A stretch of 64,000 bases of DNA from Streptomyces abyssomicinicus (GCF_008974245.1 NZ_BBZI01000013.1:124001-188000), one strand, 5' to 3'; positions 1 through 8,503 are shown, numbered from the stretch's first letter. Numbers and translations are program-made. Notes: generated by a model from the letters alone, not told the origin.

Positions 1-189
1 GGGGGAGGCGGAGGCCTGCCCGGACGCCGACGGCTTCGGCCTGGCCGCCGTCTCCGCCGCGAGCGGATCGGCCCGGTCGCCCATGGAGACCAGGGCCAGG
101 ACGAGCAGCATGTCGGCGAAGAGCCATCCGGCGAGGTGCAGCGGGTTGAACCGGCGCCCCCTGCGGGCGGCCTTGGACGACGCCGTCAC
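1..189 (-). CDS. Partial single-pass membrane protein (N-terminus only)
   Basis: Only the first 63 codons are inside the window; the gene continues past the left edge. It starts with GTG, overlapping the stop of the preceding minus-strand gene by 4 bp (GTGA), so the two are translationally coupled. The visible protein has a basic N-terminus (SSKAARRGRRFNP), one hydrophobic segment (WLFADMLLVLALVSM) and then an Ala/Ser/Pro-rich stretch. A short basic tail followed by one membrane helix resembles MotB/OmpA-type stator partners, but no periplasmic domain can be seen, so that is only a suggestion from its neighbour. Confidence 0.75.
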   Translation of the reverse strand, partial: MTASSKAARRGRRFNPLHLAGWLFADMLLVLALVSMGDRADPLAAETAARPKPSASGQASASP

Positions 190-1931
190 GACGCCTTGTC
201 CAGGCTCACCGGCTGCCGCTGGGCGTAGGAGGGCTCGGACGACGGGTGCGGCCGAGCCTCCGACCGCTGCTGCGGGGGTGACGGGACCGGCGAACTGCCC
301 GCGGGCGTCGGCGAGGCCGAGGAGGCGGGCGACGACGTGGGCGCGGACGACGCGGGCGAGGGGGGCGGTGCCTGCGATGCCTGCGATGCCTGCGACGCGG
401 ACGACGCGGCCCGGTCGAGGACCTCCTGGGCCCGCGCCAGCATCTCCCGCGCGTGCGCCTCGGCCTGCCTGAGCACCTCCTGTGCCCGCGCCTCGGCCTC
501 GGCGAGTGTCTCCCGGGCCTGCGCCTGCGCCTCCTCGGTGCGGCGGCGGGCCCTCTCGGCGGCCGCCGTGGCGGCCTCGCCACCCTTCGCGGCACGGTCC
601 AGGGCGTCGACCACGGTGGTGAAGCGCTGCGCGGCCTGGTCGAGGGAGCGGGTGCGGTCGGCGATGCCGGAGACGGCCTGCCGGGAGTCCCCGGCCGCCT
701 GTTCCGTGCGGGCGGCGACCGCCTTGAGGCCGTCGATCAGCTGGCTGTGCAGGTCGCCGACGACCTCCACGCTGGTGGTGAAGCCGCGCTGGGTGGCGGC
801 CAGCAGCGTGAGGGAGTCCTCGACCCGCTGGGCCGCGTCGGTGAGTGCGGTGCGCACGTCGTCGCCGTTGCCGGAGACCGTGGCCTCCAGCCTGTCCACG
901 GTGCCGGTGAGGACGTCCCGCAGGTCGCCGGAGGCGGCGCGGACGTTGTCGCGCAGTTCCTCGCCGGCCGTGACCAGGCTGTCGCGGCTGCGGTCGAGTG
1001 CCTCGCGGTGGCCGTCGACCGCGCCCTTCAGCTCGTCGCCGAGCCGGGACAGCGGCTGGTCCAGCTCGCGCACCGCCGTGCGGATCATCGTGCCGCTGTC
1101 GCGGACGGTGTCGGCCATCCGCGTGACGGCGTCCTCCAGCGGACGGATCTTCTCGTCGGCGCGGGCGAGGCGTTCCTCCGCCTTCTCCAGGGACTCGCGG
1201 ACCGCCGCGGCGGCCTCGGTGAGCTGCTGCTGGGTCGTCAGCGCCTTGGAGTGCATCCGCTGGATCTTGCCGCCGGCCTTGTTGAGCTCCTCCGCGAACC
1301 GCACGGGCGAGGCGAAGCGGTGCGCGTTGAGGATCAGCTGGGCCTCGGTCAGCACGGGCACGAGACGGGCCAGCGCGGCCCGGGTGTCCTGCTCCGCCTT
1401 CTCCTCGGCGCGGTCGGCGGCGGCGCGCCGGTTGCCGTGGAGCAGCGTCAGCGTCAGCAGGGCCAGGAGGGCCACGCAGCCGAAGACGGCCACATGGCCG
1501 AACTCGAACCAGCTGTGGAGGTGCCCCTCGAAGCCGGTCTGCCAGAGCTGCAGGAAGGGGCGCGCGGCCGCCTTCGGGCTCTGGGCGGTGAGATCACCGT
1601 AGGCGCTCGTCGCCATGGCGAGGCCGGTCCAGGTGAAGAGGAGCGGGAGGAAGACCAGCGCGCCGAGGAACCAGTCCAGTCCGTCGACGGTCTTCGACAG
1701 CCACCTGGCGCGGCGGCCCTCCACCGGGGCCACGTCACGCGCCACGCTCTCGGGGCGGGCGAAGTTGGCCATCAGGTCGAGGTCGGCCCAGGGGTCGAGC
1801 GCGGATTCGTCGTGCGAGGCCATCGCCCGTGCGAGGGCGCGGAGTTCCTCGCGTCGCGGGGCCAGCGCCGGGTCCTGGGCCCGGTCCTCGAGGTGGTGCG
1901 AGGCCACCAGCTTTTCGTGCAAAACCCCCAC
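186..1931 (-). CDS. Membrane-anchored long coiled-coil protein (MotA/ZorA-like layout)
   Basis: About 581 residues. After a cytoplasmic start there are two membrane helices (around GALVFLPLLFTWTGLAMAT and VAVFGCVALLALLTLTLL), then roughly 350 residues of heptad-rich helix full of A, E, R, D and Q, and a Ser/Pro/Ala-rich tail. This layout recalls stator-type proteins such as ZorA with a long cytoplasmic tail, or chemoreceptor-like coiled coils; no catalytic motif is visible. GTG at 1931 is chosen because AGGGGG sits just upstream and the peptide before it looks non-coding; an ATG at 2039 in the same frame is possible. It is the first gene of an operon with the partial membrane protein and is divergent from the TerD-type gene. 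Function unknown. Confidence 0.75.
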   Translation of the reverse strand: MGVLHEKLVASHHLEDRAQDPALAPRREELRALARAMASHDESALDPWADLDLMANFARPESVARDVAPVEGRRARWLSKTVDGLDWFLGALVFLPLLFTWTGLAMATSAYGDLTAQSPKAAARPFLQLWQTGFEGHLHSWFEFGHVAVFGCVALLALLTLTLLHGNRRAAADRAEEKAEQDTRAALARLVPVLTEAQLILNAHRFASPVRFAEELNKAGGKIQRMHSKALTTQQQLTEAAAAVRESLEKAEERLARADEKIRPLEDAVTRMADTVRDSGTMIRTAVRELDQPLSRLGDELKGAVDGHREALDRSRDSLVTAGEELRDNVRAASGDLRDVLTGTVDRLEATVSGNGDDVRTALTDAAQRVEDSLTLLAATQRGFTTSVEVVGDLHSQLIDGLKAVAARTEQAAGDSRQAVSGIADRTRSLDQAAQRFTTVVDALDRAAKGGEAATAAAERARRRTEEAQAQARETLAEAEARAQEVLRQAEAHAREMLARAQEVLDRAASSASQASQASQAPPPSPASSAPTSSPASSASPTPAGSSPVPSPPQQRSEARPHPSSEPSYAQRQPVSLDKAS

Positions 1932-2166
1932 AGGGCCCCCTGCCTTGCCTCCGGCTCCGACGCCGGCAGTCGTGACGGATCGAAGTTCGGGCGACGTCGG
2001 CGCGACTGGTCGGTTCGCGCATGTCCCCCCATGCCGCATGAACCTCGATCGGACGGATCTTCACGTCCTCCACATGAGACATGCGAGAGTAATACAGGGT
2101 TGTATGAGATACGCGAGAAGCCGCAACTCGGTTGCTCGGGCTTGCTGCTGAGGGGGCGTGAGGATC

Positions 2167-2883
2167 ATGAGCGGTGACGGACGGCGGCGCGGAGTCATCC
2201 AGCTGAAGCCGACGGGGGACAGGCCGCGGGGCGTCGTTCCGCCGGCCGAGCCGGAGCGCGCGCCGGAGCGGTCCGGGCGGGCGCCCGAGCTGTCCGGGCG
2301 GGCGCCGGCGGGCCCTGGGCGCACGGTCGAGCTGACCTCGCGGTCACCGCACGCCAGGATCGCCGGGCGGGGACGACTCCAGGTCAACCTCAACTGGTCG
2401 GCGTCCGCGTCGGCGGACCTGGACCTCGGATGCCTGGTACGCACCCGGGACGGCCAGGGGGAGGCCGTCCAGCCGCTGGGCGCCAACTTCGGCTCGTACC
2501 AGCGCCGGCCGTACGTGGAGCTCGACCAGGACGACCGCACGGGCGGGGAGTCCGACGGTGAGACGCTGCGGGTCAACCTCGAGCACTGGCGGGAGTTCGA
2601 GCAGCTCGTCGTCTACGTGTACGTCTACGAGGGCGCGGTGGACTTCCGCACCCTGGGCGGGGTGGTCACCGTGACCGCGCCGAGCGGCACCTGGCGCATC
2701 CACCTCGACGACTCCCCCGCCGGTGCGACGGCATGCGCCATCGCCCGCCTCGTGCCCGGGACGGACGGCCTCGACCTGACGCGTGAGGTCCGATGGTTCA
2801 GCCCGCTGTCCGGTGCCTCCAACCAGCAGCAGATCGACCGGGCGTACGGGTTCGGTCTCGAGTGGGTGTGGGCGACGAAGTAG
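2167..2883 (+). CDS. TerD-family protein
   Basis: 238 residues. The N-terminal 65 residues are low complexity with two SGRAP copies; residues 67-238 match the TerD/CABP fold, with the calcium-site type sequence ADLDLGCLVRTRDG (83-96) and strands such as QLVVYVYVYEGAVDF and LTREVRWFSP. TerD proteins are Ca-binding, intracellular, and linked to tellurite, stress and phage-response systems; the exact role here is inferred only from the family. ATG 2167 is preferred over GTG 2158 because AGGGGG (2151-2156) is correctly spaced. It is transcribed divergently from the coiled-coil membrane operon across a 235-bp shared control region, which suggests joint regulation. Confidence 0.8.
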   Translation: MSGDGRRRGVIQLKPTGDRPRGVVPPAEPERAPERSGRAPELSGRAPAGPGRTVELTSRSPHARIAGRGRLQVNLNWSASASADLDLGCLVRTRDGQGEAVQPLGANFGSYQRRPYVELDQDDRTGGESDGETLRVNLEHWREFEQLVVYVYVYEGAVDFRTLGGVVTVTAPSGTWRIHLDDSPAGATACAIARLVPGTDGLDLTREVRWFSPLSGASNQQQIDRAYGFGLEWVWATK

Positions 2884-3057
2884 CCGGCGAGGTGGCGTCA
2901 GGGCACGCGGAGTTGCTCGACTGGCTGGAGGAGAACTTCAGCCTGCGGCCACCGGAGGGCCCGCACGCGCTCCGGGCCGGGCCGGGCCGGGCGGAAGGGG
3001 CTCGACGACCGGTTCCGGGCATGGGCGGGCCGGTTCCTCGAGCTTCCCGAGGGGTGA
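2862..3057 (+). pseudogene. Frameshifted small ORF downstream of the TerD gene
   Basis: A GTG at 2862 inside the end of the TerD gene opens a reading frame with natural-looking sequence (GHAELLDWLEENFSLRPPEG). The frame is then lost, and a second frame continues with equally protein-like sequence (LDDRFRAWAGRFLELPEG) to a TGA at 3055. The switch falls at four tandem CCGGG units. One extra unit, or two fewer, would restore one frame of about 65 codons. This may be a decayed gene, a phase-variable gene or a sequencing error. No family is recognised. Confidence 0.45.
2972..2991. repeat. CCGGG x4 pentanucleotide repeat
   Basis: Four perfect tandem CCGGG copies, exactly at the point where the small downstream ORF changes frame. 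Slippage by one unit changes the reading frame by 5 bp. Confidence 0.9.
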
Positions 3058-3163
3058 CGAGCGTCAGGTTCCCTCCCAGGCGCGCGCAAGGCGGGTTCAC
3101 ACGATCAGGTGAGCCAGGGGCATATGCCGGTGGCGACGGCGGGGCAGAGCCTACGTTGCGGTC

Positions 3164-4108
3164 ATGGTGAGTTCCCCACACGAGGCGATGCACCGGATCT
3201 TCGCCCAGGATCCCGGGCTGTTCGCCCGGGCGATGCGGCCCCACGGCCTGGACATCGCCGAGCCCGTCTCCTGCACGCAGCTGCCCACGGACGCGACCAC
3301 GGTCGAGCCGCTGGAGCGGCGCATCGACACCGTCCTCCGTCTGACCGACCCCGACGGCAGCGACTACCTGCTGGTCGTGGAGGCCCAGGGCAAGGAGGAC
3401 GCCGACAAGCACTTCAGCTGGCCCTACTACCTCGGCTACCTCTACGCCAAGTACCGCGTGCCGCCGGTTCTCCTCGTCGTCTGCAACAAGGCGTCCACCG
3501 CCGCATGGGCCCGCGAACCGGTGCGCATCGGGATCGGGAAGCGGCCCACGCTGACGCTGGAACCGATGGTCCTCGGCCCGCACAACACCGCGGTCGTCAC
3601 CAGCCCGGAGCAGGCAGCACAGGACATCGCGATCACCGTGCTCTCGGCGATTCTCCACCGCGACGACGAGGCCTGCCCCGCCATACTGAAAGCCCTCTCC
3701 CAGGCCCTCCACGACCTGGAGGGCGTCGACGCAGAACAGGCCCGCTGCTACACCGAACTGACCGCTCAAGGCCTCGGCAACGGCTGGGCCGGCGACATCT
3801 GGAGGAACCTCGTGGCCCACGACCTCTCATTCTTCACCTCCCCCCTCTCCGAGGAGATCCGCGACGAGGGCCGAGCCCGGGGCAAGGCGGAAGGCAAGGC
3901 GGAAGGCAAGGCGGAGCTGATCCTCCAGTTGCTCGAGCACCGGGGCCTGCAGATCTCCCCCGACGACCGCAGCCGCGTCACCGGCTGCACCGACCTCGAC
4001 ACCCTCGACACCTGGTTCACCCGCGCCATCACCGCCGCCACGACCCACCACGTCTTCACGGACGAGGCCCCGGACCAGAACCAGGACGAGAACCAACGGA
4101 ACCGGTAA
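3164..4108 (+). CDS. Rpn/PD-(D/E)XK nuclease-superfamily protein
   Basis: 314 residues. The region RRIDTVLRL (D55) followed by LLVVEAQGKED (E73, Q75) is the D...ExQ catalytic signature of the Rpn/transposase_31 type PD-(D/E)XK fold, so a metal-dependent DNA-cleaving activity is likely. The C-terminal part has three AEGK copies (residues about 243-255), the helical repeat often seen in these proteins, and ends with an acidic, Asn/Gln-rich tail. No clear Shine-Dalgarno precedes ATG 3164; a TACGTT hexamer about a dozen bases upstream would suit a leaderless transcript. Streptomyces carry many such copies; their biological role is unsettled, and no inverted repeats marking a mobile element are visible. 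Confidence 0.8.
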   Translation: MVSSPHEAMHRIFAQDPGLFARAMRPHGLDIAEPVSCTQLPTDATTVEPLERRIDTVLRLTDPDGSDYLLVVEAQGKEDADKHFSWPYYLGYLYAKYRVPPVLLVVCNKASTAAWAREPVRIGIGKRPTLTLEPMVLGPHNTAVVTSPEQAAQDIAITVLSAILHRDDEACPAILKALSQALHDLEGVDAEQARCYTELTAQGLGNGWAGDIWRNLVAHDLSFFTSPLSEEIRDEGRARGKAEGKAEGKAELILQLLEHRGLQISPDDRSRVTGCTDLDTLDTWFTRAITAATTHHVFTDEAPDQNQDENQRNR

Positions 4109-4139
4109 CCCCCGGCCGACGAACCGCGTTGGAGGTGTT

Positions 4140-5324
4140 GTGCCACATCCTTCCGCCAGCACCAGCAGGACGACGACAGCCCCGTCCGACAAGACCCAGC
4201 CCCGTCCCTTCCTCCTGACCGCCCGGCAGGGCGAAGCGGCGCGCACCCTGCTGAGCTACGTGACCTCGCTGCCACTGCCCGGACCCGCCGCACAGCTCCT
4301 GGCCGTCGTGGCAGCCATCAGGGCCGCACGCGGTGGGGTCGGCCATGTCACCGGGGCCGACCTGGCCGCGCTGCGCCTGGGCGACGCCCGGGCGGCCGTC
4401 GACGCCCTTCGCGGCGTCGGCTGGCAGGTGGACGAGGCGGTCTTCGACGGCGACCCCGCAGCGCCGGCGGGTACCGTCGTCGTTCCCGAACTGACCGCCA
4501 GGACGGCGGAACACCCGCTGCCGTTCGGGAAGGACATGCGTTCGCGGGTGTCCGGGTGGGTGTCGCGGACACTGTCCGCCAAGCCGGTCAGGAAACTGCC
4601 GCCCGCCGGGCGGCTGGCCGGCCTGTTCCTCGCCGCCCACGGCGCCCCCGAACTCCCCGGGGAGCTCCCGCCCCACCTTCCCGAGGCGTGCCGGCCCCTC
4701 CTGCCCGAGCTGCTGGAGAGAGGCTTCCTCGCCGAACTCTCCGGTGACCGGTACCGGCTGTCCCCGCAGGTACGTCACCTGAACGGACTGCGTCCGTACG
4801 AGGAGGAGCAGCAGAAGGCGGACCCCACGAAGGCCCGGGCCTTCGTGTTCACCGAAGAGGCCTGGGCGGCGTGGAAGGACGCGGGCACTCCCGCCCTGCG
4901 CCGGCACGTGGAGAGCGTCGAGGGCTGCCCCCTGTGCGCTCTTCCGCGGGATCGGGTCGCGGAGGCGTTCATGGTCCCCGCGGAGCCCGTGGTGTTCCGC
5001 CCGAGCACCGAGAGCGCCTACGGCCGGTGGAAGGAGGCGCACCCGGACCGGGGCCCGCGGTCCGCCGAGTTCACCGTCGCCTTCCGGGCGGAGCACGGGC
5101 ACGGGCCGTCGTTCAGACAACTGTTCGCGGAGCTGGGCTGGGACGTGCCCAAGCGCCCCCAGCTACGCGCCTTCGCCGTGGGGCGCCTGACGTCGAACGG
5201 GTGGCTGACCACCACCGGGCAGGTGCCCTGGACCCTCCGCCCGGGGCCGGCGGCACAGGAACAGGGCATCACCCTGCCCCGGGCCCGGACCTCGACGGCC
5301 GGTGCCGCCCGCGCGCCGCGGTGA
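4140..5324 (+). CDS. Hypothetical protein, possible winged-helix segments
   Basis: 394 residues, not recognised. GTG 4140 lies behind GGAGG (4131) and 31 bp after the Rpn-type gene, so the two may be co-transcribed. The middle (residues about 30-215) alternates short helices and basic turns in the manner of repeated winged-helix modules (for example LLERGFLAELSGDRYRLS). A CPLC pair near residue 263 could bind metal but no second pair is visible. The C-terminal 100 residues (AYGRWKEAHP, SFRQLFAELGWDVPKR) also look DNA-binding. A transcriptional or DNA-associated role is a guess from this composition and the nuclease-like neighbour. Confidence 0.65.
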   Translation: MPHPSASTSRTTTAPSDKTQPRPFLLTARQGEAARTLLSYVTSLPLPGPAAQLLAVVAAIRAARGGVGHVTGADLAALRLGDARAAVDALRGVGWQVDEAVFDGDPAAPAGTVVVPELTARTAEHPLPFGKDMRSRVSGWVSRTLSAKPVRKLPPAGRLAGLFLAAHGAPELPGELPPHLPEACRPLLPELLERGFLAELSGDRYRLSPQVRHLNGLRPYEEEQQKADPTKARAFVFTEEAWAAWKDAGTPALRRHVESVEGCPLCALPRDRVAEAFMVPAEPVVFRPSTESAYGRWKEAHPDRGPRSAEFTVAFRAEHGHGPSFRQLFAELGWDVPKRPQLRAFAVGRLTSNGWLTTTGQVPWTLRPGPAAQEQGITLPRARTSTAGAARAPR

Positions 5325-5387
5325 CGTCGTGGATGACGCCGCCCGTACGCCCGTCGGCGTGCGGGTAGCACCTGACCGCTGCCGGGC

Positions 5388-5438
5388 GGGCGCGCCCGAC
5401 TCCGCCGGCGGGCGTACGGGCGCGCCCGACTCCGCCGG
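5388..5438. repeat. Two 21-bp direct repeats
   Basis: The 21-bp block starting GGGCGCGCCCGACTCCG occurs at 5388-5408 and again at 5418-5438. A 13-bp inverted copy of the spacer (CGGGCGTACGGGC at 5409-5421) lies at 5341-5353, so the segment after the 394-residue gene can also fold. Function unknown; it may act as a weak terminator. Confidence 0.8.
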
Positions 5439-5549
5439 ATGGATCTTCACCTCCCGTCCAGAAGGCATGCGCATACCGCACATAGTTGTATGGGGCATGT
5501 GAGGTCTGGGAATTCGCTGTTCCGCCCCTCACGCCACTCGACGTAGCTT

Positions 5550-5563
5550 TGGGAGCGCTCCCA
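5550..5563. promoter_or_regulatory. CebR-type operator upstream of the LPMO gene
   Basis: TGGGAGCGCTCCCA is a perfect 14-bp palindrome 36 bp before the LPMO start. It is identical to the consensus bound by CebR, the LacI-family cellobiose/cellotriose-sensing repressor of Streptomyces. Its position suits blocking of the promoter until cello-oligosaccharides are present. Confidence 0.85.
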
Positions 5564-5599
5564 ACCGTTCTTCGTCAACTGGAATTGGAGTCCCCCCAC

Positions 5600-6274
5600 A
5601 TGAGTAGGTCCCACTTACCCTCCGGGCGTTCCCGGTCGGCCCTCCGCCGTCCCCTCCAGGCAGTCGTCCTGCTGCTCGCCGTGATCGCCGGCGCGCTGAC
5701 CTGGACGGGCACCGCTCAGGCTCACGGCTCCGTCGTCGGTCCCGCCTCCCGCTCGTACCACTGCTGGGAGGAGTGGGGTGACGACCACATGAACCCGGCC
5801 ATGGCCCAGGAAGACCCCATGTGCTGGCAGGCCTGGCAGGCCAACTCCAACACCATGTGGAACTGGATGAGCATGCTCCAGGACGGTCTGGGCGGCCAGT
5901 TCGAGTCGCGGATTCCCGACGGGAAGCTCTGCAGCAACAACCTCGCGAACTTCGAGAGCCTCAACAAGCCCGGTGCGTGGAAGACGACCACCGTCGGCGA
6001 CAACTTCTCCGTCCACCTGCACGACCAGGCGTCCCACGGTGCGGACTACTTCAAGGTCTACGTGAGCAAGCAGGGCTTCGACCCCAAGACCCAGAGCCTG
6101 GGCTGGGACGACCTCGACTTCATCACGCAGACCGGCCGCTTCGCCCCGGCGCAGGACATCACGTTCCCCGTCCAGACCTCCGGCTACAGCGGACACCACA
6201 TCGTCTTCACGATCTGGCAGGCCTCGCACCTCGACCAGGCCTACCTGATGTGCAGCGACGTGGACTTCGGCTGA
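5600..6274 (+). CDS. Secreted lytic polysaccharide monooxygenase, AA10 family
   Basis: 224 residues. A signal peptide with basic n-region and hydrophobic core (residues 20-35) ends in TAQA before H42, giving the mature N-terminal His (HGSVVGP) needed for the copper histidine brace; H146 (QASHGADYF) is the likely second brace ligand. The enzyme would oxidatively cleave crystalline polysaccharide outside the cell. There is no carbohydrate-binding module. ATG 5600 follows TTGGAG at a good distance. The CebR box upstream points to cellulose rather than chitin as the inducing substrate. Leu6 is coded by TTA, so translation should depend on the bldA tRNA and be tied to development. Confidence 0.93.
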   Translation: MSRSHLPSGRSRSALRRPLQAVVLLLAVIAGALTWTGTAQAHGSVVGPASRSYHCWEEWGDDHMNPAMAQEDPMCWQAWQANSNTMWNWMSMLQDGLGGQFESRIPDGKLCSNNLANFESLNKPGAWKTTTVGDNFSVHLHDQASHGADYFKVYVSKQGFDPKTQSLGWDDLDFITQTGRFAPAQDITFPVQTSGYSGHHIVFTIWQASHLDQAYLMCSDVDFG

Positions 6275-6559
6275 GCTGACGCGGAGGCGGGCACGCCGTC
6301 CGCCGTCGGGCACCGGTGATCCGTCACCGGGCCGGCCGCGCCGCGCTCCGTCGGAGCGGACGCCCTCGCGGGGGCGACCGTTCCGGCGGAGCGCGGTGGT
6401 GCTTCGGCGCCGGGGCCGCAGCCGCCGTCTGCGGGAAGAATCAAGGACGCGACGCCTCCGCCCGGCCGCCTTCGGGCCCTAAGCTCTGGCTGCACCGAAC
6501 AGCCAGGAAAACCAGCACGGTTGGCACCTCCCGTCCACTTCGACCGGAAGGACGTTCCG

Positions 6560-6910
6560 ATGCACGGACGACACACCCGCGGCGCCCTCATACTCTCCCT
6601 CGCCACGGCCGCCGCCTCCTCCTTAGCCCTGGTCGGCCTCACCGCGGGGCCGGCCCAGGCGCTGCCCAAGGCCTGTGAGACCTCCCTCGGCCGGATCTCC
6701 AACGGGGTGACCGTGAGCTGCGAGGGCGGCACCGGGTACTTCAAGGTGTGGGCACGCTGCGACAACCTCGACCCGAAGCTGCCCGGCAGGACCGTCCTCG
6801 GCGAGTGGGTCAAGACGGATTCGCGCGACACCGTGTACTGCCCGGCGGGCTCCCTCGTCTCGGACGGCGGCTACTACGTCACAGAGATCCCCATCGGGAC
6901 CACTTCCTGA
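6560..6910 (+). CDS. Small secreted cysteine-containing protein
   Basis: 116 residues with a clear signal peptide (LILSLATAAASSLALVGL, then a likely cut after AQA near residue 34). The mature part is about 80 residues with four Cys (CETS, SCEGG, RCDN, YCPAG), suggesting two disulfides, and a compact strand-rich pattern. No family is recognised. GGAAGGA lies 7 bp before ATG 6560. Codon 22 is TTA, like the LPMO gene just upstream, so both secreted products may be under bldA control. It could be an inhibitor or small extracellular factor, but nothing in the sequence decides this. Confidence 0.75.
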   Translation: MHGRHTRGALILSLATAAASSLALVGLTAGPAQALPKACETSLGRISNGVTVSCEGGTGYFKVWARCDNLDPKLPGRTVLGEWVKTDSRDTVYCPAGSLVSDGGYYVTEIPIGTTS

Positions 6911-6982
6911 TCCTCCGGGCCTCAGGCCCGAAGGGGGCACTCCGACGGCGGCGTCCGCCCGCTTCCTCGCTCGCTCGCTGCG

Positions 6983-7031
6983 GGGCGCCGTCGTCGGGCG
7001 CCGTCGTCGGGCGCCGTCGTCGGGCGCCGTC
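6983..7031. repeat. 13-bp tandem repeat, about 3.7 copies
   Basis: GGGCGCCGTCGTC is repeated at 6983, 6996 and 7009 with a partial fourth copy reaching into the stop of the convergent DUF5707-type gene. It fills the space between two converging genes; each unit contains the self-complementary GGCGCC. Confidence 0.9.
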
Positions 7032-7485
7032 AGGCGACGGTGAAGCGGGCCGTCTTCGCGGAGAAGGCGGTGGCGCCGTCCTCGGCGGTGGCGAGGGTGG
7101 CGATGTGCCAGGGGCCGGACGGGGAGTCGGCGGCCTCCTCCGGGGTGACCGGCACCTTGTACGTGCAGCGGGCGGTGTCGTCGCCGGCCGGGGCGCAGGT
7201 GGCGGACTCGACCTCCGTCATCTCCTTCTCGGTCGGCGCCGACTCGGCGAAGGCGCCCGCCTCCGGCCAGGCCAGCACCTTGAGGCTCTGCACGCCGGAG
7301 GACGCGGTGACCTCGGTGGTGAGGACGAGCGAACCGTCACGGTCCGCGGTGGGGGCCGTGTAGCGGACGGTGGTGTTCCGGAGCGCGGGTGACCGGTCCC
7401 CGGTGTGGGTGACGGCGAAGGCGCCCGCGCCGCCGAGGACGAGCGCCGCGACGGCCATGGACAAGGCGACGGTGCGACGGGACAT
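7030..7485 (-). CDS. Small exported protein (DUF5707-like)
   Basis: 151 residues. An N-terminal signal or anchor (ALSMAVAALVLGGAGAFAV) is followed by a strand-rich domain with two Cys (SATCAPAGDDTARCTYKV) that probably pair. The layout and the TVRYTAPT region fit the Streptomyces DUF5707 family of secreted proteins of unknown function; that assignment is from memory of the family. ATG 7485 has AAGGGAG upstream. Confidence 0.75.
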   Translation of the reverse strand: MSRRTVALSMAVAALVLGGAGAFAVTHTGDRSPALRNTTVRYTAPTADRDGSLVLTTEVTASSGVQSLKVLAWPEAGAFAESAPTEKEMTEVESATCAPAGDDTARCTYKVPVTPEEAADSPSGPWHIATLATAEDGATAFSAKTARFTVA

Positions 7486-7714
7486 GACGTGACTCCCTTG
7501 TGCGGTGGCGCGACGGTGGTGGCCGGCGCCCTGGTGCCGCGCCGTTGCACCGATCCTCGCCGCCGGGGAGAGGGCCCCGCCTGAGCACCCGTACTCAAGC
7601 CGACCTGGGTGCCCGCGCGGGCCTGCGGAGGGAACGGGGACAGCTCCGGGGACTCCGCCGAAGGCTGCTGACGAGGCGTCGACCCGTGGGCGCGACCGAC
7701 CTAGGATCGCCCGC

Positions 7715-8458
7715 ATGACGCTGCAACTCGTCCAGGTGAACATGAAGGCGCAGGACCCCGCCAAGGTCGGGCAGTTCTGGGCGGAAGCGCTCGGCTGGGC
7801 GGTTTCCGTCGAGGAGCCCGGCGTGCTCAACCTCGAGCCCGTCGGTTTCGACTGGCCGGACCCCACCGCCGTGTGCATCGACATCGTCACGAATCCCGAA
7901 CCCAAGACGGTCAAGAACCGGGTGCACCTCGACCTCCCCAGCACCTCCGAGGCCCACCGGAAGGAACTGGTGGCGCGCCTGCGGGAGCTGGGCGCCACGC
8001 CCGCGGACGTGGGCCAGGGCGACGACGTGCCGTGGACGGTCCTGGCGGACCCGGAGGGCAACGAGTTCTGCGTGCTGGAGCCCCGGGAGATCTACCGGGA
8101 CACCGGGCCGATCGCCGCCGTGGTGGTCGACTGCGCGGATCCGCGGGCCATGGCCCGGTTCTGGGGCGAGGCCATCGGGTGGAACGTGCGGGAGGTGGCC
8201 GACGACCACGCGTCGCTGCGCTCTGCCGAGAGGGTCGGCCCGTACCTCGAGTTCGTCCGCACGCCGGACGCGAAGACCGTGTGGAACCGTGTCCACCTGG
8301 ACCTGCTGCCGAGGCCCGCGGAGGAACGCCCGGCGGAGCTGACCCGGCTGAAGGCACTGGGCGCGACCGAGGTCGACCTCGGTGACGCCGGCGTTCCGTG
8401 GGTCGTCCGCGCCGATCCGGAGGGCAACGAGTTCTGCGTCCTCGGCCGCCCCACCTGA
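7715..8458 (+). CDS. VOC-family protein with two glyoxalase-like domains
   Basis: 247 residues made of two tandem copies of the vicinal-oxygen-chelate fold: residues about 1-120 (QVNMKAQDPAKVGQFWAEAL ... DPEGNEFCVLEP) and 125-247 (VVDCADPRAMARFWGEAIGW ... DPEGNEFCVLGRP). Each ends with the DPEGNEFCVL signature of the Glyoxalase_6 type. Such double-domain proteins are putative dioxygenases, lyases or antibiotic-binding proteins; no substrate can be named. The start ATG 7715 follows AGGA; upstream in-frame codons look non-coding. Confidence 0.85.
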   Translation: MTLQLVQVNMKAQDPAKVGQFWAEALGWAVSVEEPGVLNLEPVGFDWPDPTAVCIDIVTNPEPKTVKNRVHLDLPSTSEAHRKELVARLRELGATPADVGQGDDVPWTVLADPEGNEFCVLEPREIYRDTGPIAAVVVDCADPRAMARFWGEAIGWNVREVADDHASLRSAERVGPYLEFVRTPDAKTVWNRVHLDLLPRPAEERPAELTRLKALGATEVDLGDAGVPWVVRADPEGNEFCVLGRPT

Positions 8459-8503
8459 CCACCCCGGCGAGGACTGTTCCGCCCGCTCCCCCGGTGCGGG
8501 CGC

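Noticed and set aside
337..2177. Long plus-strand open frames opposite the coiled-coil gene
   Set aside because: They are mirror frames caused by strong third-position G/C; their sequence is Arg/Ser/Ala-rich without domains.
3164..4108. Insertion sequence carrying the Rpn-type gene
   Set aside because: No terminal inverted repeats or target duplications are visible on either side.
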